Shown: positions 4,822 through 12,423 of the stretch, piece by piece
Layout of the letters: each line of letters opens with the position of its first letter
How positions within the stretch are numbered: position 1 is the stretch's first letter
From: an uncultured Prevotella sp.
GTDB lineage: Bacteria; Bacteroidota; Bacteroidia; Bacteroidales; Bacteroidaceae
Direction: 5' to 3'
DNA length: 19,062 bases
Assembly (NCBI GenBank): GCA_900541335.1
Contig: UQJC01000039.1
Location: 1-19,062, forward strand
Program-made: the position numbers and the translations under genes
Notes under the pieces: generated by a model
Databases searched by the model: none
Seen by the model: the letters and a program-made list of their open reading frames with translations, nothing else
Told to the model about the DNA's origin: nothing

Positions 4822-7800
4822 ATGAAATTTACCGAACGCAACGGATTGAACCTTTCAGAGGTTAATGCATCAGTGCTTGCGAAGTGGGACGAACAGGATT
4901 TGTTCCACAAAAGTATGAGCGAACGCGAAGGATGTCCCTCCTTCGTCTTTTTCGAAGGTCCTCCCTCTGCCAACGGACACCCGGGTATTCATCACGTAAT
5001 GGCACGTACGATTAAGGACGTATTCTGTCGTTACAAGACGATGCAGGGTTTCCAGGTGAAGCGTAAAGCCGGTTGGGATACCCACGGGCTTCCCGTCGAG
5101 CTGGGCGTAGAAAAGGATTTGGGCATTACGAAAGAGGACATCGGTAAGACCATATCTATTGAAGATTATAATGCACAGTGCCGTCGCAATGTGATGATGT
5201 TTACCGAGGAATGGACCGACTTGAGCCACAAGATGGGTTACTGGGTAGACATGGAGCACCCGTACATCACGTACGAGAACTCTTACATCGAGACTTTGTG
5301 GTGGTTGCTGGGCGAACTCTATAAGAAGGGCTTGCTCTATAAGGGCTACACCATTCAGCCTTATTCTCCCGCAGCGGGTACGGGCTTGAGCTCACACGAG
5401 CTGAACCAACCCGGTTGCTATCGTGATGTAAAAGACACGACGGTAACGGCACAGTTTGCCATCCTGGACCCCAAGCCTGAAATGACGAAGTGGGGTAAGC
5501 CTTACTTCCTGGCTTGGACCACTACTCCTTGGACACTTCCTTCAAACACGGCACTTTGTGTTGGTCCGAACATTGACTATGTAGCTGTCGAGTCCTTTAA
5601 TCCTTATAACGGAGAGAAGATGACGGCTGTCGTAGCAGAAAGCCGTTTGACAGCTTACTTCAAGCCCGAGGGCGAAGGAGCTGATTTCGATGCTTACCAG
5701 GCTGGTGACAAAGTGGTTCCCTACCGTGTCGTTGGACGTTGGAAGGGTGCCGAGTTGGTAGGTATGCACTACCAGCAGTTGATGCCTTGGGTGAAGCCTA
5801 CGGAGAAGTTGGACGAAAATGCAGCTGACTTTGTTAAGACCTACGCCAGTGCACACCCCGAACGCGTATTTAAGGCCGGTTTTGATTCCTTCGTAGAATT
5901 GGCAAGCGAAGCCTTCCGTGTGATTCCGGGTGACTACGTGACCACGGAAGATGGTACGGGTATCGTTCACATTGCTCCTACCTTTGGTGCAGACGATGCT
6001 AAGGTAGCTAAGGATGCCGGTATTCCCTCGCTCTTCTTGATTAACAAGGCTGGCGAAACGCGTCCGATGGTAGACTTGACGGGTAAGTATTATTTGGTAG
6101 ACGAGCTCGATGAAACCTTTGTTGCTACTTGTGTCGATGTACCTCAGTACAGCCGCCATGCCGGTGACTACGTGAAGAATGCGTATGCACCCGAATTTAA
6201 TAAGGACGGTAAATACGACGAGAAGGCTGCAGAGAAGGCAGAAGACTTGAACATTATCATCTGTTTGGAAATGAAGCAGGCGGGTGAGGCGTTCAAGATT
6301 GAGAAGCACGTGCACAATTACCCCCACTGCTGGCGTACAGACAAGCCCGTACTTTACTATCCGCTTGACAGCTGGTTTATCCGTAGCTCTGCGCTCAAGG
6401 AACGCATGATGGAGCTCAACAATACCATCCTTTGGAAACCGACCTCTACGGGTTCGGGACGTTTCGGTAAGTGGTTGGAAAACCTCAATGACTGGAACTT
6501 GAGCCGTTCGCGTTACTGGGGTACGCCGCTCCCCATCTGGCGCAATGCAGAAAGCCGTGAGGAAATCTGCATCGGTTCGCTCGAACAACTCTATGCTGAA
6601 ATCGAGAAGAGTGTAGCGGCTGGTATCATGGCTTCTAACCCACTGAAGGAAAAGGGATTTGTGCCTGGTGATTACTCTGAGGAGAATTACCACCGCATTG
6701 ACCTGCACCGTCCGTACGTTGATCACATCGTGTTGGTGTCTCCGAGCGGTAAGCCCATGAAGCGTGAGACGGACTTGATCGACGTTTGGTTTGACTCAGG
6801 TTCGATGCCTTACGCGCAGATTCACTATCCGTTTGAAAATAAAGAGGCGTTGGACGGCCGTACCGTTTATCCCGCCGACTTCATTGCTGAGGGTGTAGAC
6901 CAGACGCGCGGTTGGTTCTTTACGCTCCATGCCATTGCCACCATGGTCTTTGACAGTGTTGCCTTCAAGGCCGTAATCAGCAACGGTTTGGTACTCGACA
7001 AAAATGGTAATAAGATGTCCAAGCGTTTGGGCAATGCGGTTGATCCGTTTGGTGCCATCGAGAAGTATGGTTCTGACCCCCTCCGCTGGTATATGATTAC
7101 CAACTCTTCGCCTTGGGATAACCTCAAGTTCGACGAAGAGGGTGTACAGGAAGTAGCGCGTACGTTCTTCGGTAAACTCTATCAGACGTATTCGTTCTTT
7201 GCGATGTATGCCAATGTTGACGGCTTCGATCCTGCTACTCCTCAGGTTCCTGTGAGCGAACGTCCTGAAATCGACCGCTGGATTCTCTCTGAGTTGAATA
7301 CCCTGATCAAGGAAGTTTCAGCCGCATACGAAGAATACGAACCGACGCGTGCGGGCCGTATGATTCAGACCTTTGTGATTGACAACCTCTCGAACTGGCA
7401 CGTGCGCTTGAGCCGCAAGCGTTTCTGGGGTGGCGAGATGAATACGGACAAGTTGAGTGCTTATCAGACACTCTATACCTGTCTGCTTGAAATCTCTAAG
7501 CTCATGGCTCCCATCGCCCCCTTCTATGCCGATCGTCTCTATGCTGACTTGACGCAGGGACAAGCTGATGCCGCAGAAAGTGTACACTTGGCTCACTTCC
7601 CCAAGGTAGACGAAACAGTCATTGACAAAGACTTCGAACGTCGTATGGAATTGGCTCAGAAGGTGACGTCTATGGTACTTTCGCTCCGTAAGAAGGAACA
7701 TGTCATTGTGCGTCAACCGTTGCAGTGCATTTCGGTTCCTGTAACCGATCCGCAACTCCGTGACGACCTTGAAACGGTGCGTACCTTGATTCTTGACGAA

Positions 7801-8370
7801 GTCAATGTGAAGGAACTTCGCTACGTCGATGCCAACATGCTCGAAAAGAAGGTGAAGTGTAACTTCCGTGTGATGGGTAAGAAGTTTGGCAAGTTGATGA
7901 AGGCTGTCAATGCTGCTGTTGTGGCCTTGGGTCAGGATGACATCAACCGCTTGGATCGCGAGGGCAGTCTGACAATCGAGGTTGAGGGACAGCCCGCCTT
8001 GATTGAACGTGCCGATGTAGAAATCATCAGCGAGGATATGCCAGGTTGGACGGTAGCCAATGAGGGGGCGCTGACTGTAGCACTCGACCTGGCCATTACG
8101 CCCGAGCTTCGTGCAGAAGGTTTGGCCCGCGAGGTGGTGAAGCGTATTCAGACTTACCGTAAGGAAAGCGGATTTGAAATCACGGATCGCATCCTTGTGA
8201 AACTCGAAAATCAAGAGCAGTTAGCTGAAGCTGTGTCCGCTTACAAGGAATACATTGCAGCACAGGTATTGGCCGATGAAGTCGAGTTGTGTGATACGAT
8301 GCCCGCTGATGCTGAGGTCTTCGACTTGGAAGATTTCAAGGTAAAGGTGGTTATCGAACGACAGAAATAA
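4822..8370 (+). CDS. ileS: Isoleucyl-tRNA synthetase, type 2 (eukaryote-like)
   Basis: 1182 residues, the long form typical of Bacteroidetes. It charges tRNA-Ile with isoleucine; cytosolic and essential. N-terminal catalytic core: FEGPPSANGHPGIHHVMAR holds the class I signature, here G55-I56-H57-H58 where most synthetases have HIGH. AGWDTHGLPVE follows, and the second class I motif KMSKR is at 731-735. The CP1 editing domain is present with WTTTPWTLPSNTAL (232-245; T233-T235) and GTGIVHIAPTFGADD. The C-terminal third has the anticodon-binding helical bundle (DRWILSELN..., NWHVRLSRKRFW) and the extended tail of the type-2 clade, without the zinc-binding Cys cluster of E. coli IleS. Swapping the first and third positions of HXGH to GXHH has been linked to very high mupirocin resistance in bacterial type-2 enzymes, so this protein may be naturally resistant. 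Single-gene transcript with its own promoter and terminator. Confidence 0.97.
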   Translation: MKFTERNGLNLSEVNASVLAKWDEQDLFHKSMSEREGCPSFVFFEGPPSANGHPGIHHVMARTIKDVFCRYKTMQGFQVKRKAGWDTHGLPVELGVEKDLGITKEDIGKTISIEDYNAQCRRNVMMFTEEWTDLSHKMGYWVDMEHPYITYENSYIETLWWLLGELYKKGLLYKGYTIQPYSPAAGTGLSSHELNQPGCYRDVKDTTVTAQFAILDPKPEMTKWGKPYFLAWTTTPWTLPSNTALCVGPNIDYVAVESFNPYNGEKMTAVVAESRLTAYFKPEGEGADFDAYQAGDKVVPYRVVGRWKGAELVGMHYQQLMPWVKPTEKLDENAADFVKTYASAHPERVFKAGFDSFVELASEAFRVIPGDYVTTEDGTGIVHIAPTFGADDAKVAKDAGIPSLFLINKAGETRPMVDLTGKYYLVDELDETFVATCVDVPQYSRHAGDYVKNAYAPEFNKDGKYDEKAAEKAEDLNIIICLEMKQAGEAFKIEKHVHNYPHCWRTDKPVLYYPLDSWFIRSSALKERMMELNNTILWKPTSTGSGRFGKWLENLNDWNLSRSRYWGTPLPIWRNAESREEICIGSLEQLYAEIEKSVAAGIMASNPLKEKGFVPGDYSEENYHRIDLHRPYVDHIVLVSPSGKPMKRETDLIDVWFDSGSMPYAQIHYPFENKEALDGRTVYPADFIAEGVDQTRGWFFTLHAIATMVFDSVAFKAVISNGLVLDKNGNKMSKRLGNAVDPFGAIEKYGSDPLRWYMITNSSPWDNLKFDEEGVQEVARTFFGKLYQTYSFFAMYANVDGFDPATPQVPVSERPEIDRWILSELNTLIKEVSAAYEEYEPTRAGRMIQTFVIDNLSNWHVRLSRKRFWGGEMNTDKLSAYQTLYTCLLEISKLMAPIAPFYADRLYADLTQGQADAAESVHLAHFPKVDETVIDKDFERRMELAQKVTSMVLSLRKKEHVIVRQPLQCISVPVTDPQLRDDLETVRTLILDEVNVKELRYVDANMLEKKVKCNFRVMGKKFGKLMKAVNAAVVALGQDDINRLDREGSLTIEVEGQPALIERADVEIISEDMPGWTVANEGALTVALDLAITPELRAEGLAREVVKRIQTYRKESGFEITDRILVKLENQEQLAEAVSAYKEYIAAQVLADEVELCDTMPADAEVFDLEDFKVKVVIERQK

Positions 8371-8384
8371 TCCAATGGGGATTT

Positions 8385-8429
8385 TCACAAGGCGAGAGTT
8401 AACCTCTTGCCTTGTGACTTTCCCTTTTT
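8385..8429 (+). terminator. ileS terminator
   Basis: TCACAAGGC (8385-8393) pairs with GCCTTGTGA (8409-8417). The stem extends inward through GAGAG/CTCTT, and GGGA upstream can pair with TCCC downstream. Five T follow at 8425-8429. It lies 15 nt after the ileS stop. Confidence 0.75.
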
Positions 8430-8460
8430 GAAAACATACCTCTATTTAGTACTAACTTTT
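8428..8460 (+). promoter_or_regulatory. Tentative promoter of the DksA/TraR-like gene
   Basis: TTG at 8428-8430 and TAACTTTT at 8453-8460 resemble the Bacteroidetes boxes. The spacing of 22 nt is slightly long, and the last base of the -7 box is T instead of G. The gene starts at 8475, so the leader would be very short. Confidence 0.3.
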
Positions 8461-8474
8461 AATCTTACACTACC

Positions 8475-8861
8475 ATGGCAGACGTGATTCGTTATAGCGA
8501 TGAGGAGCTTGAGGAATTCAAGCAGATCATCATCAAGAAGCTCGAATTGGCACAACGTGACTACCGTCAAATGATGGACACTCTCAGTAACAAAAGCGGC
8601 AACGATGTAGATGATACGATGCCGACTTATAAAGTACTCGAAGAAGGGTCGATGACGCAGACGAAAGAAGAATTGACTACGATGGCGGCACGCCAGCAAA
8701 AGTTCATCCTGGGTCTGCAGAATGCGTTGTTGCGTATTGAAAATAAAACCTACGGCATTTGCCGTGTAACCGGGAAGTTGATTCCCAAGGAACGTCTTCG
8801 TGCTGTTCCCCACGCTACGTTGAGTATCGAGGCGAAACAGATGAAAGACCGTAAAGACTAA
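8475..8861 (+). CDS. DksA/TraR family regulator without zinc ligands
   Basis: 128 residues. The layout is that of DksA/TraR proteins: a long charged helical hairpin (about residues 8-92) whose acidic tip around SGNDVDDT (41-48) would enter the RNA polymerase secondary channel, followed by the globular fold YGICRVTGKLIPKERLRAVPHATLSIEAK (93-121), which matches the family zinc-finger core YGxCxxCGxxI...R..A.P.A..CxxCK. Of the four zinc cysteines only the first (C96) remains; the others are replaced by T99, S117 and A120, so metal binding is probably lost. Family proteins act with ppGpp to tune rRNA and amino-acid promoters; whether this degenerate form does so is unknown. It stands between ileS and lspA, followed by a possible terminator. 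Confidence 0.88.
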   Translation: MADVIRYSDEELEEFKQIIIKKLELAQRDYRQMMDTLSNKSGNDVDDTMPTYKVLEEGSMTQTKEELTTMAARQQKFILGLQNALLRIENKTYGICRVTGKLIPKERLRAVPHATLSIEAKQMKDRKD

Positions 8862-8984
8862 GTGGTACCTGTCCTTTAAGATGCTTTTCCTTCCGAATGG
8901 TCCGTTCTTCTTTTCATGTACGAAAAGGTTTGAGCTTGGGCTAAGGTTTGTTCATTACCTTCTTGGGTAGTAGAAGGGCGGCAG

Positions 8985-9010
8985 TGTCTTGAGAGGACAG
9001 GGATTTTTTT
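8985..9010 (+). terminator. Possible terminator after the DksA/TraR-like gene
   Basis: TGTCTT (8985-8990) pairs with AGGACA (8994-8999) around a 3-nt loop, with one G-T pair; GGGA and a run of seven T (9004-9010) follow. A second hairpin CCTTCT/AGAAGG (8958-8963 with 8972-8977) lies just upstream. The stem is short and the site is 123 nt after the stop codon, so confidence is moderate. Confidence 0.4.
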
Positions 9011-9016
9011 GCCATG

Positions 9017-9043
9017 CAGGTAACTTCTGACTTGGATTACCTG
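9017..9043 (+). other. Inverted repeat in the lspA leader
   Basis: CAGGTAA (9017-9023) and TTACCTG (9037-9043) are exact complements 13 nt apart, centred about 58 nt before the lspA start. It could be an RNA hairpin or a dimeric operator; nothing else identifies it. Confidence 0.25.
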
Positions 9044-9087
9044 TACAGGCAGTGATTGTCAACTGATCCTTATCACTCATTTATTCT

Positions 9088-9702
9088 ATGCACAAAAACT
9101 TCCGTTCGTTAGTAGCTGTTGGCTTGATTGTAGGTATTGTCCTGATTGATCAACTCATTAAGTTCGAAATCAAGACGAACTTTTCCCTTTATGAATCGTT
9201 GGAGGTTACTTCGTGGTTTAAGCTCCTCTTTACGGAGAATACGGGTTCCGCCTTCGGTATGCAGTTTGTCGGTACGCAATATTTGGCTTTATTCCGGGTC
9301 GTAGCCATCAGTTGGTTTTGTGTGGTGCTTGCGCGCTTTGTCCGCATGAAAGCACCTTATGGACTGATTGTTTGTGCTTCGATGGTGATAGCTGGTGCAT
9401 TGGGTAATATCGTCGACAACATGTTCTACGGACTGATTTTTACGGAGAGTGTGCCTTATGGCGAACCCGCTACGTGTGTTGCCTTAGGTGAAGGATATGG
9501 CAGTTTCCTTTCGGGTAAGGTCGTCGACATGTTTTACTTCCCCCTCTTTACCTGGCCCTCTTGGATGCCTTGGGTAGGTGGAAGTATTTTCTTTGGAGCC
9601 ATCTTTAATTTCGCCGATGCCAGCATTAGCTGTGGAGCCGTAGCTTTGGCACTGTTCTATTACAAGTATCTGACGCGTGAGGCCTTTCTCGGTAATAAGT
9701 AA
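9088..9702 (+). CDS. lspA: Lipoprotein signal peptidase (signal peptidase II)
   Basis: 204 residues, about 40 longer than the E. coli enzyme. LspA is the inner-membrane aspartic protease that removes signal peptides from diacylglyceryl-modified prolipoproteins. Visible family motifs: IDQLIK near the end of helix 1 (20-25), FTENTGSAFGM (48-58), GNIVDN with catalytic D110, and FNFADASI with catalytic D177. Four membrane helices are expected. The extra length lies in the periplasmic segment between helix 3 and the second aspartate (about residues 115-170, with GLIFTESVPYGEP... and several Trp/Pro); I recall a longer segment here in Bacteroidetes LspA generally. It is followed after 18 nt by the lipoprotein gene, which ends in a shared terminator, so the two form an operon. 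Confidence 0.95.
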   Translation: MHKNFRSLVAVGLIVGIVLIDQLIKFEIKTNFSLYESLEVTSWFKLLFTENTGSAFGMQFVGTQYLALFRVVAISWFCVVLARFVRMKAPYGLIVCASMVIAGALGNIVDNMFYGLIFTESVPYGEPATCVALGEGYGSFLSGKVVDMFYFPLFTWPSWMPWVGGSIFFGAIFNFADASISCGAVALALFYYKYLTREAFLGNK

Positions 9703-9720
9703 TCCTTCTTCTTCGTTCCT

Positions 9721-10635
9721 ATGTTTCGTTCTTTCTTCCTTGATTTTCTTCTTGTGTCTGGGATGTGGGTAACTGCCTGCCAGTCAGACAGGCCGGCTGG
9801 CATCCTCTCGGAGGGTGAAATGGAGGATGTGCTTTATGATTACCACATCACACAAGGACTTGCTTCGCAGCGTCCTTCGGATAGCATTCCCTTCCTGTCT
9901 CACCTTTACCGTCAGGCCGTGTTTGAGAAGTATGGAATAGCCCAAGCAGACTTTGACCGTTCGATGGAATGGTACGCCCGCCATACCAGCCAGTTGAGTA
10001 AAATCTATGAGCGGGTTGGCGAACGTTTGGGTGAATCGGGCGGTAGTGGTTCGGGAGGTCGGATGAATATCGGGCGCGACGGCGAGCGGTTGAAGAGTGA
10101 CACGGCACAAATCTGGCAAGGACCGCCAACGCTTTTGCTTTCCTCGCAAGGGGTACAGCATTACGTTTTCCAAGTGCCTGCTGATACCAGCTATCAGGCG
10201 GGTGACCGCATAGAGTGGGCCTTCCAGGTCAATTGGCATTATCACGAAGGAAACCGCCAGGCAGTTGCAGTGTTGGGACTTTGTTACGAAGGAGATTCGG
10301 TGATAACAACCACGCAACGCATTACGCAGTCGGGCGAAAATCGCCTGACGGGGTATGTTGATAGAAACCGTAAACTGAAATCAGTAGCCGGAGTTATTTA
10401 CCAAACAACAGGATGGGCAGAGCGTCCGCGCCTGCTTTTGCTGCGCAATATATCGTTGGCCAAAATCCATCTCAATCTGAATGCTCCTGCTCCTGTACTT
10501 TCCACCCCGGTGGTTCCGGCTTCGGCGGTGCGTAAGGACAGCGTGCAACTCCCCATTCGCACGCGTCAACAGCAGATTCGTGACAGTTTACTCCGTGAAG
10601 ATACGTTGCGCCAGAAGGGAGCGCACTTCCGTTAA
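9721..10635 (+). CDS. DUF4296-type predicted lipoprotein
   Basis: 304 residues. The N-terminus MFRSFFLDFLLVSGMWVTAC is a lipoprotein signal with lipobox V-T-A-C and lipidated C20, so the product should be processed by the LspA encoded just upstream. Residues about 27-103 (ILSEGEMEDVLYDYHITQGLA... to SKIYERVGERL) look like the DUF4296 domain, a helical domain found next to lspA in many Bacteroidales. A Gly/Ser-rich linker (about 104-114) joins it to a beta-rich C-terminal part with a repeated VFQVPADTSYQAGDRIEWAFQV-like strand pattern, ending in a Pro-rich then Arg/Gln-rich tail. Function unknown; an outer-membrane- or inner-membrane-anchored periplasmic role is inferred. The domain assignment is from recalled family appearance, not a search. 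Confidence 0.82.
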   Translation: MFRSFFLDFLLVSGMWVTACQSDRPAGILSEGEMEDVLYDYHITQGLASQRPSDSIPFLSHLYRQAVFEKYGIAQADFDRSMEWYARHTSQLSKIYERVGERLGESGGSGSGGRMNIGRDGERLKSDTAQIWQGPPTLLLSSQGVQHYVFQVPADTSYQAGDRIEWAFQVNWHYHEGNRQAVAVLGLCYEGDSVITTTQRITQSGENRLTGYVDRNRKLKSVAGVIYQTTGWAERPRLLLLRNISLAKIHLNLNAPAPVLSTPVVPASAVRKDSVQLPIRTRQQQIRDSLLREDTLRQKGAHFR

Positions 10636-10647
10636 GTATGAAAATAA

Positions 10648-10680
10648 GGTAGGTGGAAGATTTCTTCCGCCTACCGTTTT
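10648..10680 (+). terminator. Terminator of the lspA operon
   Basis: GGTAGGTGGAAGA (10648-10660) pairs with TCTTCCGCCTACC (10663-10675), 13 bp with one T-G pair and a 2-nt centre, followed by GTTTTG. It sits 12 nt after the lipoprotein stop codon. Confidence 0.8.
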
Positions 10681-10737
10681 GTGTTATTTAGCCTGCGGTC
10701 TAAAAAGGGTTGCAGGGGTTTAAATCAAGCTGTGCTG

Positions 10738-10902
10738 ATGTCTAAACAAATAGCCTATTCACGTGTACATCTTCCCGACGGTACCCTACTTCGTCGTTGT
10801 GTGGTCGAGTTTGATAACCAAGGTGTCCCCTTGCGTTATTTCTCGTTGACCGAAGAATTGCCCTTTGTCGAATGGCACGATTGCGATTACTACTGGCCGT
10901 AA
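10738..10902 (+). CDS. Small conserved-looking protein, 54 residues
   Basis: MSKQIAYSRVHLPDGTLLRRCVVEFDNQGVPLRYFSLTEELPFVEWHDCDYYWP. The start at 10738 avoids an upstream in-frame ATG (10681) that lies within the lspA-operon terminator region. The pattern (short beta strands, VVEFDNQGVPLRYFSLTEELPFVEW) resembles very small proteins I recall beside the lspA-DUF4296 genes in other Bacteroidales, with a core of the form VVE.D..G....PLT.E.P...W; this is memory, not a search. No signal peptide, membrane helix or metal motif. No clear promoter was found, so it may depend on read-through of the terminator at 10648-10680. Function unknown. Confidence 0.6.
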   Translation: MSKQIAYSRVHLPDGTLLRRCVVEFDNQGVPLRYFSLTEELPFVEWHDCDYYWP

Positions 10903-11015
10903 TGCATTAGTCGGTGTAGTTTTTGTACATGGTGATTATCCGTTCGCTGCATATAGGGTGAGCTGCGAAGATCTACCAGATGCAGTTTCCCTCTTGGCAA
11001 TTCCATTTGTTCTTA

Positions 11016-11062
11016 GTAAAAAATAAAGGACGCACTTCCTAAAGCGGAGTGCGTCCTTTATT
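11016..11062 (-). terminator. galE terminator, probably bidirectional
   Basis: AATAAAGGACGCACT (11022-11036) and AGTGCGTCCTTTATT (11048-11062) are perfect 15-bp complements, with an inner CC/GG pair in the loop. On the minus strand the stem is followed by a T run (complement of AAAAAA near 11018-11023), ideal for ending galE. On the plus strand it ends in TTTATTATT and may also stop the 54-codon gene. The 119 nt before it (10903-11021) show no other feature. Confidence 0.85.
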
Positions 11063-11135
11063 ATTAGGTGTTCTTCGTGGTGCTTACTTCTTGTAAATGG
11101 AGAAAGCAGGTTGAAGAACTTGTAGCAAGTGTTTC

Positions 11136-12176
11136 TTACATGATGCCACGTTCGCGGAGCTTCTGTTGCCAGTTCCATGCAGAGGTAAGAGCCTCTTCCA
11201 AGGTGTGAACGGCCTTCCAACCGAGTACCTTATTGGCTTTGTCTACATTACCCCATACCTTTTCGATATCGCCGGCACGACGAGGAGCAATCTCGTAGTT
11301 GAGTTTTACGCCCGTGCACTTTTCGAAGGTGTTGATGAGCTCGAGTACGCTGACACCGTTACCCGTACCAACGTTGTAGATTTCAACAGGCTCTTCGTTC
11401 TTGTCTTCTACGATGCGAGCCATAGCAGCAACGTGTGCCTTTGCGAGGTCGAGAACGTAGATGTAGTCACGGATGCAAGAACCGTCGGGAGTATCATAGT
11501 CATCACCGAATACCTTCAAGCAGGGACGGATGCCCATAGCGGTCTGAGTGAGGTAGGGGATGAGGTTGGCAGGAACACCGTTAGGCATTTCACCGATGAT
11601 GCCTGAGGGGTGAGAACCGATGGGGTTGAAGTAGCGAAGGATGATGGCACTGATGTTGGCACCACTCTTGACGTAGTCCTGAATAATCTCTTCGTTGATT
11701 TGCTTCGTGTTACCGTAGGGGCTTTCAGCCGTCTTGATGGGAGCAAGCTCCGTCACGGGGAGGTTCTCGGGATCGGGCTGACCATAAACGGTGCAAGAAG
11801 AAGAGAAGATAATACCCTTCACGTCATACTTCGGCATCAACTTCAAGAGGTTGATGAGTGAAAGGAGGTTGTTCTCGTAATACTTGAGGGGGAGTTCAAC
11901 ACTTTCGCCTACAGCCTTAGAAGCAGCGAAGTGGATGATACCCGTGATGGCAGGATACTTCTGGAATACAGCTTCCAAACCTGCGAGGTCGCAGCAGTCC
12001 ACCTTTTCGAAGGCAGGGCGAATACCCGTAATCTGTTCGATGCCGTCTACGACGTCAGCTTGAGAGTTAGAAAGGTTATCAATAATAACCACGTCGTAGC
12101 CTGCGTTTTGCAGTTCGACAGTTGTGTGTGAGCCGATAAAGCCCGTACCACCAGTAACCAAAATGGTCTTTTTCAT
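11136..12176 (-). CDS. galE: UDP-glucose 4-epimerase
   Basis: 346 residues, normal for GalE. It interconverts UDP-glucose and UDP-galactose (Leloir pathway; also supplies UDP-galactose for surface glycans) using tightly bound NAD; cytosolic. The extended short-chain dehydrogenase fold is clear: VTGGTGFIGSH (7-17) is the Rossmann nucleotide loop, DNLSNS (33-38) follows strand 2, HFAASKAVGES (82-92), the catalytic Ser lies in SSSCTVYG (125-132), and the Y154-xxx-K158 pair is in SPYGNTK. The substrate-binding part has RYFNPIGSHPSGIIGE and the C-terminal NVGTGNGVSVLELI and RRAGD motifs typical of GalE. The start at 12176 places the Rossmann loop at the N-terminus; 50 further upstream in-frame codons run through the promoter and are rejected. 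Single gene, divergent from tig. Confidence 0.96.
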   Translation of the reverse strand: MKKTILVTGGTGFIGSHTTVELQNAGYDVVIIDNLSNSQADVVDGIEQITGIRPAFEKVDCCDLAGLEAVFQKYPAITGIIHFAASKAVGESVELPLKYYENNLLSLINLLKLMPKYDVKGIIFSSSCTVYGQPDPENLPVTELAPIKTAESPYGNTKQINEEIIQDYVKSGANISAIILRYFNPIGSHPSGIIGEMPNGVPANLIPYLTQTAMGIRPCLKVFGDDYDTPDGSCIRDYIYVLDLAKAHVAAMARIVEDKNEEPVEIYNVGTGNGVSVLELINTFEKCTGVKLNYEIAPRRAGDIEKVWGNVDKANKVLGWKAVHTLEEALTSAWNWQQKLRERGIM

Positions 12177-12215
12177 GAGACTATCTAAATTTGAGAGTTT
12201 GGATTTACTTGTCTG

Positions 12216-12244
12216 CAAAAGTACGGGTTTCCGCTTAACTACAA
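12216..12244 (-). promoter_or_regulatory. Promoter of galE
   Basis: On the minus strand TTG (12244-12242) is followed after 18 nt by TACTTTTG (12223-12216), a full match to the Bacteroidetes TAnnTTTG box with near-ideal spacing. Transcription would start near 12209, giving a leader of about 33 nt. Confidence 0.7.
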
Positions 12245-12314
12245 AAGCCTTTTTAGGATAAATAAAACGAACCGTGAGGGAGCCATAAAAGGGAAATATT
12301 TTCATCGTCAAGGG

Positions 12315-12344
12315 ACTTATATTCAAGAAAAAGGTGTAATTTTG
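12315..12344 (+). promoter_or_regulatory. Promoter of tig (and perhaps the whole tig-clpP-clpX cluster)
   Basis: TAATTTTG at 12337-12344 matches TAnnTTTG. About 18-19 nt upstream the sequence is CTTA rather than TTG, so the -33 half is imperfect. The start point would be near 12351, about 73 nt before the tig ATG. Confidence 0.55.
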
Positions 12345-12423
12345 TCGCCGCTATATCGTGTAGGGACATATCCCTGCCGTTATTTACATCACTCTAACGA
12401 TTCTATCAATCAAGAAACCCAAC

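Noticed and set aside
4500..4865. 121-codon frame from the inverted-repeat element into ileS
   Set aside because: Overlaps the ileS promoter and 5' coding region in another frame; no start signal.
5542..6726. 394-codon minus-strand open frame inside ileS
   Set aside because: Lies fully antisense to an unambiguous IleRS; no recognisable motifs, explained by codon bias of the sense gene.
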